Shown in pieces: positions 1-12,433 of a DNA stretch of 64,000 nt; position 1 is the first letter of the stretch; the number at the start of each line of letters is the position of its first letter. The notes beneath the pieces are model-generated. The model was given only the letters and a program-made list of their open reading frames with translations. It was not told where the DNA came from and searched no databases. The stretch is from positions 91,001 to 155,000 of the forward strand of contig JAWDGP010002524.1 of assembly GCA_033675545.1 (NCBI GenBank). The letters run 5' to 3'. Source of the stretch: Elysia crispata. Taxonomy: Eukaryota > Mollusca > Gastropoda > Plakobranchidae. A program made the position numbers and the translations under genes.

Positions 1-3000
1 TTTGGTCATCTCTTGGCTCTTTTCTGCTGAGAGCTTCAGAAAAAAAAAAAAGAAAGAAAATTTTGTGGTTTTTTTACCAATTAGATTTACCTTTTTCTTA
101 CCCCGGTCCAATAGAATTGTAGTCGCAATCAGAGTTCTTATCATAAGAATTATAAGCAGATGTCCAGATATATACCCATAAACACTTTCATATTAAAGAT
201 TATGATATGGGACTATACTGTCAAAATTCCAAACTTGATTTAAGTCTGTGAATTGATGAGTGCATGTGGTGGATTGTACCTAGGTGCGACTGCAAGGGTA
301 AACCGAGGCTATAGACTGATGAGAATAAATAAGTTTCAAGACCATAACAGATTGGCCACCACTATTTTAATTCTTGTTAAGAATGCCTTACTGAAAATTT
401 AATCATTATCCTGGTGACAGAATTGTTTTCCCACTTACCTACTGCCATTTTATAAGGTTATGTGTGTTACATAGAAAAAATTCTTTTGCTTGAGAATACA
501 TAGTGATTCTTACTATTTACATTCATATGTATTTCCAAATAAATGTCCACTTAAAAAAAAAAACAACAATGAAAAAAATATTAGATATATTTTTACTTAC
601 TTGTAACTGCTGCTTTAATTAAAAAGTCACAAAACATTTTTGTTCAATTGTTCAAACTCTTACTCACTGTTCCTTCCCTAGCAACTAGCTTTGCGTCTTC
701 CATTAACTCATAGAGAAACTCCAGAGTGAGGCTTATTAGTCTCTCTCCAAAGATCTTTGCTTGCAGATCAGTCACTGACGCAGTCATCAAGACAAGCCCT
801 AAGGCTTCCTCCAGCTGCTCAACCTCTGCCTGTATGTTCCAGTGTTTGGCTTGCAACTGCGCTGATGAGCTAAACACTAAAATGAATGATAAATATAGCA
901 AAGAATAAGAAAATAACAAGAAAGAAGAAGAAGGGGAGAGAGTTGAAAGGGAGAGAGATGAAGAAGAAGAAGGAAGAGGAGGAAAAGAAGGACAAGAAGA
1001 AAAAAAAAAGGTGGCAAAACCATTTCAGATGATCACAAAGAATAAGAGGATTATTTATAAAAGCTGAAAGCAGAACAGTCCAAAAACTTTATTTCTCTTA
1101 GAGATGGTTAACTTTTTTAGATAAAGCTATCAAAGCCTATCATGTAAGCCAAACTTTTACTCCCGTCAAGTCTACTTGACTTTTACTGCTTAGCAACCAA
1201 TATAACTTGCACACTCATTGTCCTCACCTTTTACATTATGTTAAGCTGTAACAGTATAGGATAAGTAAATGTACATATCTATATCTAGATCTGCCCCAAA
1301 GCAAAATGTCCTACAAATTTAAATTCCCAGACTTTTAGGACTACATAAGATTTATTCATCAAAGTTATGCTACAGATAATGCTGCCCTTTTGCTGAACAA
1401 AAAAAGAAGATTATAAATTAAAAGGAAAGCTACAAAATTACGTAAAATGAGTTACAAGTCTTACAGTTTTGCTTTGCTTTGAAGAAGAATGCCAAAGTGT
1501 CCAACTGTCTTTGCTGTAGGCTGGCTTCCAGTGCTAAGAACGGCACAGCAGTGCGGGTCCAGCGGTTGGCCTGGCACAGTTTGTCAGCCGAGATTGGCCC
1601 ACCATAAAGCATCATCTGCAGAAATTATTGATGTAAAATATTATGTAATGTTATAATGTTGACATCCCAGAGAAAGCAAGTCAGAAAAATAATTTATGTT
1701 CCAAAATAGGAGCATGATGTCTTCAGACATAGAATACCAAATTAAAGCTTTTAAAGAAAGAACTTGTATGTTAATGATTCAGAGATAAATAACAAAATGC
1801 CAGATTATTTGAAGGCAAAAGTAGCTCTGGCATTGTGTAAAAAAAAAAAGCATTAAATATTTCTATCATAAAAGAGACCATAGAATAAAAAACAAACAAA
1901 TGCTAAACTCTTGGGCACAACTGTTGATTGTTTACACCTCAAGTTATCATAAAAGAGATAAATAATTCAGAACTGTCCATTCTATTTCATTGAAAGAAAT
2001 AATAAATTTCTAAAAATCGAAAATAATGGAACGTTTTGTTTCTAAAGGTATTTTATCTGTATCTAATTTTTTTTTTTGTTTTGCCTTTTCATAAACTATT
2101 ACTTTATGTCCAGTGTTCGAAGTCACTATATGGGAAGACACTATAATGTCATTATTACTTAAGTTGTCTATTTGTAAAAAAAAAAAAAATAAATAAATAA
2201 AAGAGAAAAAGGAAATGTGAGTTATGAAAATTTGCATTTTAAAATACATACTTTTGTGATAAGATCATCTTTGTGAAGGTTTATGTGCGGTGACAAGAAC
2301 ATTAGATAATTCTCAGACATCAGCATGTGGGAACAGGCAGGCAGACTTGACAGTATCACTGCTATCGAGTTACTCAAGCTGAAAGATAGATGATATAGGA
2401 ATAAGCAGTGAACATTTTTTCTTTAATTCAACAAAAATTATCATTAGAGGCATAATGGCAACTAAAATTTTATTAAAGATAAAATTTATTTCTTTTTTTT
2501 TCCTGATATATTGAAACATAAGCTTTCAGAACAGGGAGCAACTTCATTCATGATGTAAAAAAGCAAAAGAAAAGCAGAAATATCAAACTTTAGAAAAGTT
2601 AATTACTTTGCTTGTTTTTATTCAATGTAGAAAATTCATTTCATTTATAATAAAATTACTTAAAAAACGTACATAGAATTACTTCCTAGCCAGTTAAACA
2701 ATTGATTGGCTGTTTTAGATATCCTCAAATTAAAATATGATGTTACATTAGTTATGAGCAAGAGAGCAGTAGCTAGGCAATGAACTTGTTTGCTTGAAGT
2801 TATTTGTTTCTGAGTCTGCAACTAGTGCGATCAGCTGGGGAATGTAGTGCTTATCATCATTCCTACCGGCAACCACTAAGAGCAATGAAGTTGTAACCTC
2901 AAAAATTAGAGACCCTAGGGCTTTCGATTTCCTTAAACAATAGAATAGAAATAGTTAAATGAGATCCTGACCCATTATCAGATTGTCCTGGTCAGGATTC

Positions 3001-6000
3001 AAGCATGTATTGTCAATCTGATAGGTAGCTACATGTCAAGTAAGAGAGAGATATCTTTCTTTATCTTGACATGTAATAACATTTTACTAGTGATGTTGCA
3101 TATCACAAAGTCCATAACAAAAAGTAAAGTGTAAAGTGATCTTGGGACGGCAAAAAGTACAAGTTTCCTGATGTATTTCAGGTATAAGTCATTCATAACA
3201 ACGTTCGATGTCAGCACTGACAGACCTCCTCCTTTATCTTGACTTTTTTTAAGCGTTTTAAAGAACTTTACAAAGAATCATTGATAAAATGCATCCAGTC
3301 TGTAGCTAAATATTTTGTTAATAATACAACTTAAAAGAATTACATAAATGAGCTCTGGAGTACTTGAAGTCATAGGTGGATGTTGTAGACATTATAATTA
3401 CATAATTGATATTGCTAGTGCAAGAGTACACATCAATGGTTGTTTTTTTTTCCAATTGTACTTTATTATTTATATAACTAGATAATATTATTTTACATAA
3501 CTAAATGGGGAAAAATAAGAAATTTGCTAAAAATTTATTTCCCGTGCTACTGGATTTTATCAAATATCTTCAGTTACCTGATATTTTACACTCAATTATC
3601 CAAAATGTAGCAATAGTTAAAAAAAAAGTGTCTTTTGATGGAGGATTGATCTACATTTTCTCAGTGACAAAAACATTTTTCTGGACTTGTTGAAGTACTT
3701 TTAACTCTTAGTTGTTATTTTTTTTGCTAAACTCCACTCTACTCTTTTGTTGACGATGTTCCAAATCTTGATAAAAATGCTTTTGATTAAGATTTGAATC
3801 ATCACAATTAAATGATTCAATTTTTTATTTTAAAATGTCGAGCTCCAGGAAACTTAACAAATTATTTATCATGATCTGCATAAGTTATGTGATCTTATCA
3901 ACATAAAAGTTGATTGACAGTTGCTTTCTTGATATAATGGTAATACAAAGAAGTTGACGTGGTGCGTTAAAAAAATTGCTGCTCTGTTCATAATTGTTAA
4001 TAAATGAAACCGATTTCCGTTGCGTTAATGTGAATAATTTAAAATTTAATGTCTAGATTGTTGTAATATAAACATGTATGTATGCACTAGCTAAGTTTAT
4101 TTTCAGTAGATTGTTTCGTTTTAAATAACCATTCTTCAGTCAATTTCTTGAGTTGGACAATAGTTCAGATTTAACCAATTCTCAAGTTACTCCACACATC
4201 ATAGACATTGACTAGTTGATTTTTAAGTAATGATAAAACAGATATACAATGATACTGTAGTTATAATTTCTATTCAAAGTATTCATTCACTGAAAAATTC
4301 TGTCATAAAATAAGCATAAACAAATCAAGATCCATAGAATGAATCTAAGTAAAATATTCCCATTTAGTGTTAAAAATTTTTTTTTCATCAATGCAGAGTT
4401 ACATATTCTTACTTCCGCATCTGAAAAGTCTTATCCTTGAAGTTGGCAAAGCACAAGGTCTGTGCTTGGTCCCAGACTGGAGCAGAATCCTCATCTCTGA
4501 GGTTTAAAGCAACTGTGTCAAGAGAAGTCTCAAAGGCCTGCAATGTCCATCTTCGCTTTTGATCTATGTCATCCATTCTTAATGTTTCTTTCAAATTCTG
4601 TTGTGGAGCAAGACCTACAGGTACCAAAGATGATGCAGTGGATGTAATACTGCCTCTCCTTCGCTTTTTGAATTTGAAACCTGTTTGTTTCTTTCTCCCC
4701 ACACTTTTAGGTTCCTCCTCTGAGATTGCCAAATGCTGAGCTACGACTTCTCGTTTCCAGGACACATCTCCATACCAGCATAGATTGTATTCCAGATACT
4801 CCTGGTTATATGACTTTTCTTTGTCAGTTATGCTTTTAGCCTTCAGGCTGGATTGAAATAGTTTGGAATAAGTTGATAGGTCAACTCTGGTGATGCTCCA
4901 ATCCGCAAAAAGAAGCACTAACATAGAAAGGTCATTAGACAAGCACCATTCTCTGATTGTGGATGCTTCTATACCAAGAGGATTTAAATCAACCAGGATC
5001 AAGCACTGGCCTTGTGTGAGAGAGTAGACAGCTGGGTGTTTGGTTAAGGATATAATGAATTGTCAAAAAAAAAATTAGATTGTTCATGTCAGCTGTTGCT
5101 TATCAACTGTCGTTCTTGAGAAATTTTAGCAACTGTCCGTGCCACATAATTTTTAACTCCTAGTGGTAAGTATCTGGCTCCACAAACCAATCAATGATTG
5201 AATGATTTTAATCTTGTGGCATGTTCATTCAATGCAGGGACAAAGGTCATTCCTTTTTATACAAACCCTTCAGCAAAAAAAAATGTAATTTAAGACATTT
5301 TTAAAGACTCTGGAGTTAAAGACAATTCAAATACTCTTACTCCTGTCTTATCAATCTATTTCTTTTTTTTTATAATAGTCTATAGATAATGTTGCACATA
5401 AAGAGAAACGAACAAGCCATTACATACATTCATAGACATGAAAAATAACTAACCAAATGAGCCATCTATAAATTATAAAGTCCAAAAATTAAAAAATAAA
5501 TAAAAGTGTTAAGTTATTCTTTATCCTAATTCTTTCATGTTTAAGCAAATTTAAATAACAAATACTTAAGTTTACCAAATAAGAATTTATAGATCTCCCT
5601 TAAAATTATCAAATCAAACATTTTATTCCTATGAGAAGATAACAAAAAGAAATAAGCTAACAGTATTGAATAAAAATCTCAAAACAAACCTTTAAGTTAC
5701 TATCTTGCCCTATCTAAAACACATCTGGTTCAACCAATTCATATTAGGTCATATCATATCATTAACATATGCAACTGTCAGGTCTTTAAAACTACTTTCC
5801 TTCACATTTTTATATCCCTCATGGAATGAACTATAAAATTTTCTAAATCAAATGAAACATATTTTAACACTTATTTTAGTACTCTTGATTTGTACGTTAC
5901 AACATTTCACAATTCAATAATTTTAAAAGAAAGGATACATATCACACCAGCAGCCATATCAAACACTCCAAGGGAATCACTCTGAATGCAAAAAGCAGAA

Positions 6001-7356
6001 GCTCTGTAGTCACCAGCTTTTCCTTTAAGAGCTTCATCCACCTCAGGCAAAAGGATGCTACAGCTGAGGTGAGCGCTTTCTTTCATAGCAACAGAGTATA
6101 TAGTATGCAATCCATCATAAAGGACAATCTGGCATCTATTGCATCCAACAAGTTGAAAATGAAGATCGGCTTTTCCACCTAATAGGTGGGTCCATAAGAT
6201 TCCATGGAATTAAGGGGTGGGAAGGAAAGAAAAACAGGATATTTTTGTGGAGCCCAAGAGAATATGGAACAGTGTAATAATTATGGGAAACCAATTCTAA
6301 TTCCAGCTTATAATTTGATTCTTTTGGATCCTTCATCACTATAAAGTTCTCCTTCAAGTGTGTTTTTCCTTTTTTTTATTGAGAGAGAGAAAGAAAGAGG
6401 ATGCGGGGGGGGGGGGGGGGGTATGAAGAGATGTTTCTTTTATTTAAACAATTAAATTAAATAATGAAAGAAAGTAATAAAAAAAAAACAACCCAGCTCT
6501 GTAAAGCAAGGTAAATTGTAAAATTTACCATGAGGAAAAAAATTCAATTAAATGTGTATGCATCAAAACAGTGAGTACTAACTTACTTGTGTCACTTTTG
6601 ATAACATCCAACAACTTTGGGAAGGAAAAGTGGTGCTTTTCAGTTACACCATCTGCGTCGACAGAATAAAGAAGAATGTCTCCACTTCTTGTTTGTGCAA
6701 ATAATAGTTGACCATTTTCTCTCACTTCCTCGTTGTCCCAAAAAGCACTATGATATAAAAAAAAAACAGGTTTTCAATGCATTGAAATAAAAATCAAATA
6801 TACTAACTTGACAGAAATACATTTTCCAAACAAGACAGAATACTTATGTACACTTCCATCACATGGAGTAAACATATGAGCCTCCCTTAATCACATGAGA
6901 AAAAATTAATTTCTATTTTGTAAAAGATGTCAAAACTGGCTTTATTACATGTTGGAAGGAAGATTGAGCTACCATAGAGACTACTAGATTATTCGCTCCA
7001 GTATAAATAATAATTCTCGAGTCAATCTACACTATCATTCTCTGTTCAATAGTTCTTGAACATTTAAATATGAGCACATACTTAAGTAGCTAAAATAAAC
7101 AAAAAATAAGATTCAAAATTGGGTGTTGCACGCATTTCATGTTAGATTCCTACCAACTTAGGTGAGGGTCCAAGACAAAGTTAGAGACAATGCCCTTATT
7201 TTTCACTCGTAACACTGAAAGAGATCCGTCTTTATGCTGGGCTACCATCTTGTCTTGTTGAACACTGCTTTTGATCCACAGAAAGTCAGATAATTTGCAA
7301 TTAAGTAGTTGAAGAGGTAAAAGGTTACATTCAACACCCATTTTTGCTGTATTCAT
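1..7356 (-). CDS. SPG11: Spatacsin, N-terminal part (partial, continues beyond the left edge)
   Basis: Spatacsin is a very large protein that works with spastizin (ZFYVE26) and AP-5 in lysosome and autophagic lysosome reformation; human mutations cause spastic paraplegia 11. Coding exons, 5' to 3' on the minus strand: 7154-7356, 6587-6747, 5948-6178, 4413-5010, 2252-2378, 1465-1615, 668-876, and probably 1-33. Phases close at every junction, giving about 571 residues of a protein that is about 2,400 aa in human. Family similarity is clearest in exon 6, where a stretch ending LALEASLQQRQLDTLAFF matches the human HALEAGIENRQLDTVNFF region. Exon 7 (LFSSSAQ, then IFGERLISLTLEFLYE) also matches. 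The start ATG (7354-7356) sits in an ACCATGA context inside an exon whose acceptor follows a strong pyrimidine tract at 7410-7411. Exon 4 carries a basic cluster (GRKKQTGFKFKKRRRGS). The last exon (1-33) is the least certain. Introns hold only simple repeats, including 17 G at 6405-6421. Confidence 0.9.
6405..6421 (+). repeat. 17-nt G homopolymer in an SPG11 intron
   Basis: Uninterrupted run of G following a GA-rich stretch, in the intron between SPG11 coding exons 2 and 3. In the transcript it is a C run. It is long enough to favour quadruplex formation and polymerase slippage. Confidence 0.9.
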
Positions 7357-7409
7357 GGTTATGGTGTGTCTTTTACTGTGTTCTTTCTTCCTTAAAGAAT
7401 CAAATCTAT
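7357..7409 (-). other. SPG11: 5' untranslated part of the SPG11 start exon
   Basis: Sequence between the splice acceptor (AG at 7410-7411, preceded on the minus strand by a long T/C tract) and the chosen ATG. The frame is open back to the acceptor, so an upstream coding exon is formally possible. The distance from this ATG to the conserved N-terminal region is close to that in vertebrate spatacsin, so I treat this as 5' UTR. The upstream non-coding exon and promoter were not located. Confidence 0.55.
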
Positions 7410-9534
7410 CTGAGGAAAAAAAAAGAAAACAAAATCTTTTACTTTAAATAAATAAAAGCATTAACACAAAAAAAATCAAAGTAACTTTTATTTAATAAGT
7501 CTTGTTCATGGAATAACTTTATTTAAAGGAATTAGTAGGCTCTGGATGATGAGCAAGGAGATATGATTTGTTATTAAGAGATTTAATCAGATATAATCAT
7601 TCATTAACTGATTAATAGATTTGTTACAGCTCTTCAAGACAGAGGTATGAGGCCATTTTTAGTTTATCATATAAAAATCATTAGCCATACAAGGAAGAAC
7701 AGCAAAGACTGAAAAGAGGCCTTAGACTTTGAGTTTAGACTCATCCATAATGAACAGCCAGATTGAATTTTTTAAAGTTAATCCTGGTAAATTTTCAACC
7801 AGCTATGTACTGAATCTACAGTTAAAAGTCAATGCATCAAATATATATACTTGCAATCATCTGTTGGTCATTGTTACTATAGGGTTAGCTTTTAACTTTG
7901 CTGCCTACCAGTATTTAAATATCTTTTTTTGAACATTCAAATGACTATGAGATAAAAAAGCATTTAAAAAGTATTTCCTAGTTTGTCATTTGGCATGTTG
8001 TGTTCTTATTTAGCACAAGTTAATCATCATTTACACAATGGTTGTTTGTTACACATATGAGGCAGTGAAGTCTTTAACAATAACTGCATTATTCTCAAGA
8101 AATGAAGTCATTTGCATCTAAATGAAAATTAATTTAATAAAAGTTTTTTTGTTTTTAAAAAACATATAGATCTTGGTGATTTTATTTACTCTAAAACTAG
8201 AATGATGCTTAAATATTTTTATTAATTTGAGTTCATGTGAACCGATGATTTCAGGGGTTTAAAAAAAAAAAGATTTTGGACCACTACAAATCTACTGCCC
8301 TAGAAAAGGGGTTATAGGATATATGCTTTATTTCTTCACTCAATAATGTTACAATTGAAACCCCATAATTCGAATGGTATGGAAATGGATTCGATCTTCA
8401 AAAAAAAGGGGCATCACTGAACATATGACTCAATGAAAGAGTGTGTTCTGTGTTGCAATGAGTGACTCTTCCCTTGCCCTTTCCCATATTGCTACCAGTA
8501 TCATTGTTACTACTGACGCTTCTTTCTTAGTGCGTCAGATCTATCCTTGGGCAAAAATTACCATTTCTTGCTGTCTGAGATCACACAAGTGTAGTACTTT
8601 AGTAATGCCTTATGGAGCAGCAACCACTTCAAATTAAGAGAATTGAACCAGAAAGACTTTGAAATATGAGTCAGATTCTTAAAAAGCTAAAGAGAAAAAA
8701 ATAACTTCTTGCTAAATTCGGTTTTGAGAGAAATTGAAATAATCAGACTTCGGGTCTTGAGGTTTCCGCTGTTTATGAATATATGACAGCAAAATGGAAC
8801 TGATAGGAACCTTTGATAGATTGAGACTTTACATATGTACACTTGTGAGACCTGTCTGATTATTTTAATCAATGCCCTTAAAAGTACATCACAATATCAG
8901 CCAAGACAATTAAGTCTGCTTGTTAATTAGACTTAGAGCACTCAACAGGGCTGTGGTTTTATATCTCACCCCTGTGCACTCGATTTTTGTTGTTTTTATT
9001 TTAACTTAAGTAAGCAAAGAAGGCACTAGGTTTGTTTGTGCATGTTGGTGTTCCCACCAATCAGTGAAGCATGACTTTGGGACTGTCCACTTGAGACTGT
9101 CCTGTTTTTCTTTCAGCCCCTAAGAATTAGATCAGAAAGAAAGAAAGATAGAGAGAGAAACAGAGAGAGAGAGACAGACAAAAAGAGAGAGTTTGATTTA
9201 ATCTCTCATACTGCTATGACTTTAAATGGCCCTTCTAATCTTCTTGACCTTAACTTAAAACTAATAAAAGAATAAGGTGCACTTCAAAAATAGGCTATAA
9301 ATTAGATAGATCTAGATTTAGATTTATTTGATTCGCTTGGTTTAGATCTATATTTTACTTTAATTGGTGCCTAAATAAATAGGGAAATGGATTATGTAAT
9401 TGTTATACTCTGCAGTAGCAAAGGCGCCCAGATCTAGATCTATTTACAATTTAGATTTAAACCTTGAATGTCTAAAAGATATTTATCAAGAGTTAACCTT
9501 AATTGCCTTGATCTAGATATATACTAGATAGTTC

Positions 9535-9757
9535 GGTAAAATTGCAGATATCGGCCCACCTGACGTCGGGCTTCACAATGGAATGTTTCCCGACGAAATC
9601 AAAACATGTACTATGGGATTTTAGAGCAATATGATAATGCTTATATCTTGAAAAGTGTTTATTTGCGACAAATAAAACTTCAAATTCGTGTTCAGCATAT
9701 CAAATTCATACACTTTTAGAGCCTAGAGAGAGTTGGGCCGATATATGCAATAATACC
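9535..9757. mobile_element. MITE-like element with terminal inverted repeats, copy 1
   Basis: A 223-bp non-coding unit beginning GGTAAAATTGCAGATATCGG and ending with the imperfect inverse of that terminus (...CCGATATATGCAATAATACC). The two ends match over about 25 bp with three mismatches. A second, diverged copy lies at 32290-32606, with similar interior (for example GCTTATATCTTGAAAAGT and TTCAGCATATCAAATTCAT). There is no ORF. No clear target-site duplication is visible at either copy, so superfamily assignment is not possible. Confidence 0.7.
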
Positions 9758-10630
9758 GCTATGTCTAGATCTAGATTCTAGATCTACATCAACTCTAAAT
9801 CTGGTTAATTTACAAGTCTACTTTTAAATAGGCTAGGTCTAGGAGATTTATCAAGATCTATATCTCGATACAGTTTAATATTCTACTAAAAAATCTAGTT
9901 ATCATGAAATTGGGAAAACTACAGTTTAATACTTTATAACAAGATCTAATCAGGACAATCCGCATTCACATGATTCAGATAGATCTAGACCTCTACTGCT
10001 CTAGCTACAAACCTTGCGAGACAGAATCTTATCTTGATCTCTTGATGCACAGACTTAAATTGCTGCAAATCATCTCTGTTATCTAAAACATTTATAAATA
10101 GACGAAAAGAGGTAACGAGTGTTATTATGAATATCTCTAGATTCAGATCTAGATCTAGTCAATTTAAAAAGATAGTGTTAAAGTTTATGGGCAGAGTACA
10201 TTATCTTTGACCACGTCCAACGCAGCGGATAGGGCCGCACATTGTAAACAAAAGAGCTTGGCCAAACCGTAGAAAGGATATCGAGTTGTAGGTCTACATC
10301 GATAACAAAATACATTTAACAAAAAAAGAACTTTCAGCTGGTGCATTTTTATTGTCTGTTGCACAAGAAAAAAAGAATACAAACTAGTGGGGGTTCGGTT
10401 AAAACTACACCTCCATACTCGCCCCGCATGTTCTCAGAAATACAATTAATTGAATTTTTTTCATTGCACATAGTACTCTTGTGTAAAATTTATCAAAGTA
10501 GTACAGCAGTAAACTTGCTCATGATCTAGGCAAAACTACCGAAATCGAATATATCGAATTTTCTTGACTTCGCCATAACCTAGTGCTTCATCGCTTGTTT
10601 GAAGATTATCATGTGATAAGGAGGTCGAAG

Positions 10631-10797
10631 TTATATTTATCCCAAATTCGAAACATGATTGTGATAAGGAGGAATAATGCAGACACGAAAATACTCTTTT
10701 TATAAACAGAACCTTATTAATCTAAAGATAAGTCTTACAGCATTCTTATATTTATCCCAAATTCGAAACATGATTGTGGTAAGGAGGAATAACGCAG
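10631..10797. repeat. 52-bp direct repeat separated by 63 bp
   Basis: 10631-10682 and 10746-10797 share a nearly identical 52-bp sequence (core CCAAATTCGAAACATGATTG followed by GGTAAGGAGGAATAA or GATAAGGAGGAATAA). The intervening segment is itself duplicated again at 11323-11389. Confidence 0.8.
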
Positions 10798-11109
10798 GAT
10801 TCGACTAAGCTATAATTATTATTATCCAAAATTCGGAAACCCTTAAATACGAGAACGAAGGAGAGGAGTGCAAAGCAGGTAAACTGGTAAAGCACCCAAT
10901 ATAAATATTTTTACGGTTAAAAACCAACGATAACACACTGAAGATTCCACTTATTTCAGTAGACCTTTGTTTTCTTATCTCTATTTGCCAGTTTTCAAAC
11001 GGCGACGATTTGCTAATTTTCAATGACTTTATTTCCATTTGTTATTTAAATGTTGAGTTCTGATTGTAGGCCCCTACATTTAATATGCAACATAACTCTG
11101 TCTTTTTCG

Positions 11110-11141
<32 letters not shown>

Positions 11142-11322
11142 ATTGTTGTTTTGTTTTGTTTTGTTTTTCTTTGTTTTTTTCTTTTTTTTTTTTTTGTTTT
11201 TTGTTTTTTTGGGTTTTTTTTTTTTTTTTGTTAAAAAGTATTTAAAATAATGTGTGCAGGTCTACTTAAAATACAATTTTTTTCCTTTAAATTTTCAATC
11301 ATCCCCAAAAAATTATCTCGAC

Positions 11323-11389
11323 AGACACGAATATACTCTTTTTATAAACAGAACCTTACTAATCTAAAGATAACTCTTACAGCATTCTT
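11323..11389. repeat. Dispersed copy of the segment at 10681-10747
   Basis: About 67 bp beginning AGACACGAATATACTC repeats 10681-10747 in the same orientation with about four differences. It contains the shared stretch TTTTTATAAACAGAACCTTA. It lies just after a T-rich tract. Confidence 0.8.
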
Positions 11390-11492
11390 CTTTTTTACCC
11401 CAATTTTTAAGAGAGATTCGTCCGCGCCGTAGGTCTTTGTCGAAGGTAATCTCACAATTCAAAAAGAAAGAAGAAAAAAAAAATAATCACAG

Positions 11493-11494
<2 letters not shown>

Positions 11495-11552
<58 letters not shown>

Positions 11553-11600
11553 TGTCTCTCTCTCTCTCTATCTCTATCTATCTATCTATCTCTATCTCTC
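11495..11600. repeat. (CT)n microsatellite grading into (CTAT)n
   Basis: About 52 bp of uninterrupted CT, then CT/CTAT mixtures. Intergenic. Confidence 0.9.
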
Positions 11601-11880
11601 TCGATAGAAAGCAAAAAACACCACACTTGGAGGATAACTTGGTAATTATAAAGGATCCAAAAGGACGCGTGTGTGTCTATAAATAGTATAATACAAGATC
11701 TAAACGGAAATAGGCACACAACTTTATAATTACGGGACAAAAAAGAAATAACAAAAGTATTATCAATTCAACTTTAAACGTTTCACTGTGTAAGCTTCGT
11801 CAGTTTAAATTAACTTAGTTTCTCTCTTTCTTTCTTTCTTTCTTTCTTTTTCTGTCTATCTTATATCAAGAAGCGCCAAT

Positions 11881-12296
11881 GGCTGTGATGTGAGCACCAT
11901 GATATGCATAGGGACACTCTCCGCGGGTTCGAACCTCTCACCGCCTGTAGGTGAGATAAGTGCCTCCCTTTTTCAGTTCCGCCTTAAGATAAGGAGAGCT
12001 GAAGGTCAAGGTGGAAAAAAAAAAAAAACGATTATCGTGTTGTGGAAGGCAACATCAAATATCAAACGAACAGTCTCTTATAATTTATGGCTGTGATGTG
12101 AGCACCATGATATGCATAGGGACACTCTCCGCGGGTTCGAACCTCTCACCGCCTGTAGGTGAGATAAGTGCCTCCCTTTTTCAGTTCCGCCTTAAGATAA
12201 GGAGAGCTGAAGGTCAAGGTGGAAAAAAAAAAAAAACGATTATCGTGTTGTGGAAGGCAACATCAAATATCAAACGAACAGTCTCTTATAATTTAT
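11881..12296. repeat. Tandem pair of 208-bp units, possibly tRNA-derived SINE
   Basis: Two adjacent, nearly identical 208-bp copies (11881-12088 and 12089-12296). Each contains GGGTTCGAACCTC, which resembles the B box of a tRNA-type RNA polymerase III promoter, about 45 nt into the unit. Each also has an A-run of 14. A credible A box and cloverleaf are not clear, so it is not a tRNA gene. The long open frames that cross these units arise only from the tandem structure and the flanking CT/TA tracts. Confidence 0.6.
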
Positions 12297-12335
12297 CTTT
12301 CGCTTTTTCTCACGTTTGCCTTTTATGCTTCTTTC

Positions 12336-12353
12336 CTCCCCCCCCCCCCCCCC

Positions 12354-12431
<78 letters not shown>
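12336..12431. repeat. Compound C-run, (TC)n and (TA)n microsatellite
   Basis: About 20 C, then about 37 bp of TC, then about 37 bp of TA, directly after the tandem 208-bp units. Confidence 0.9.

Positions 12432-12433
<2 letters not shown>

Noticed and set aside
6136-6357. 73-codon minus frame between SPG11 coding exons 2 and 3
   Set aside because: Splicing directly from 6587 to 6178 closes the phase and continues the conserved protein. The frame has no convincing acceptor and ends in a stop, so it is intronic.
11925-11960. tRNA gene suggested by GGGTTCGAACC
   Set aside because: No acceptor stem or anticodon arm can be folded around it. A SINE-like B box is the better reading.
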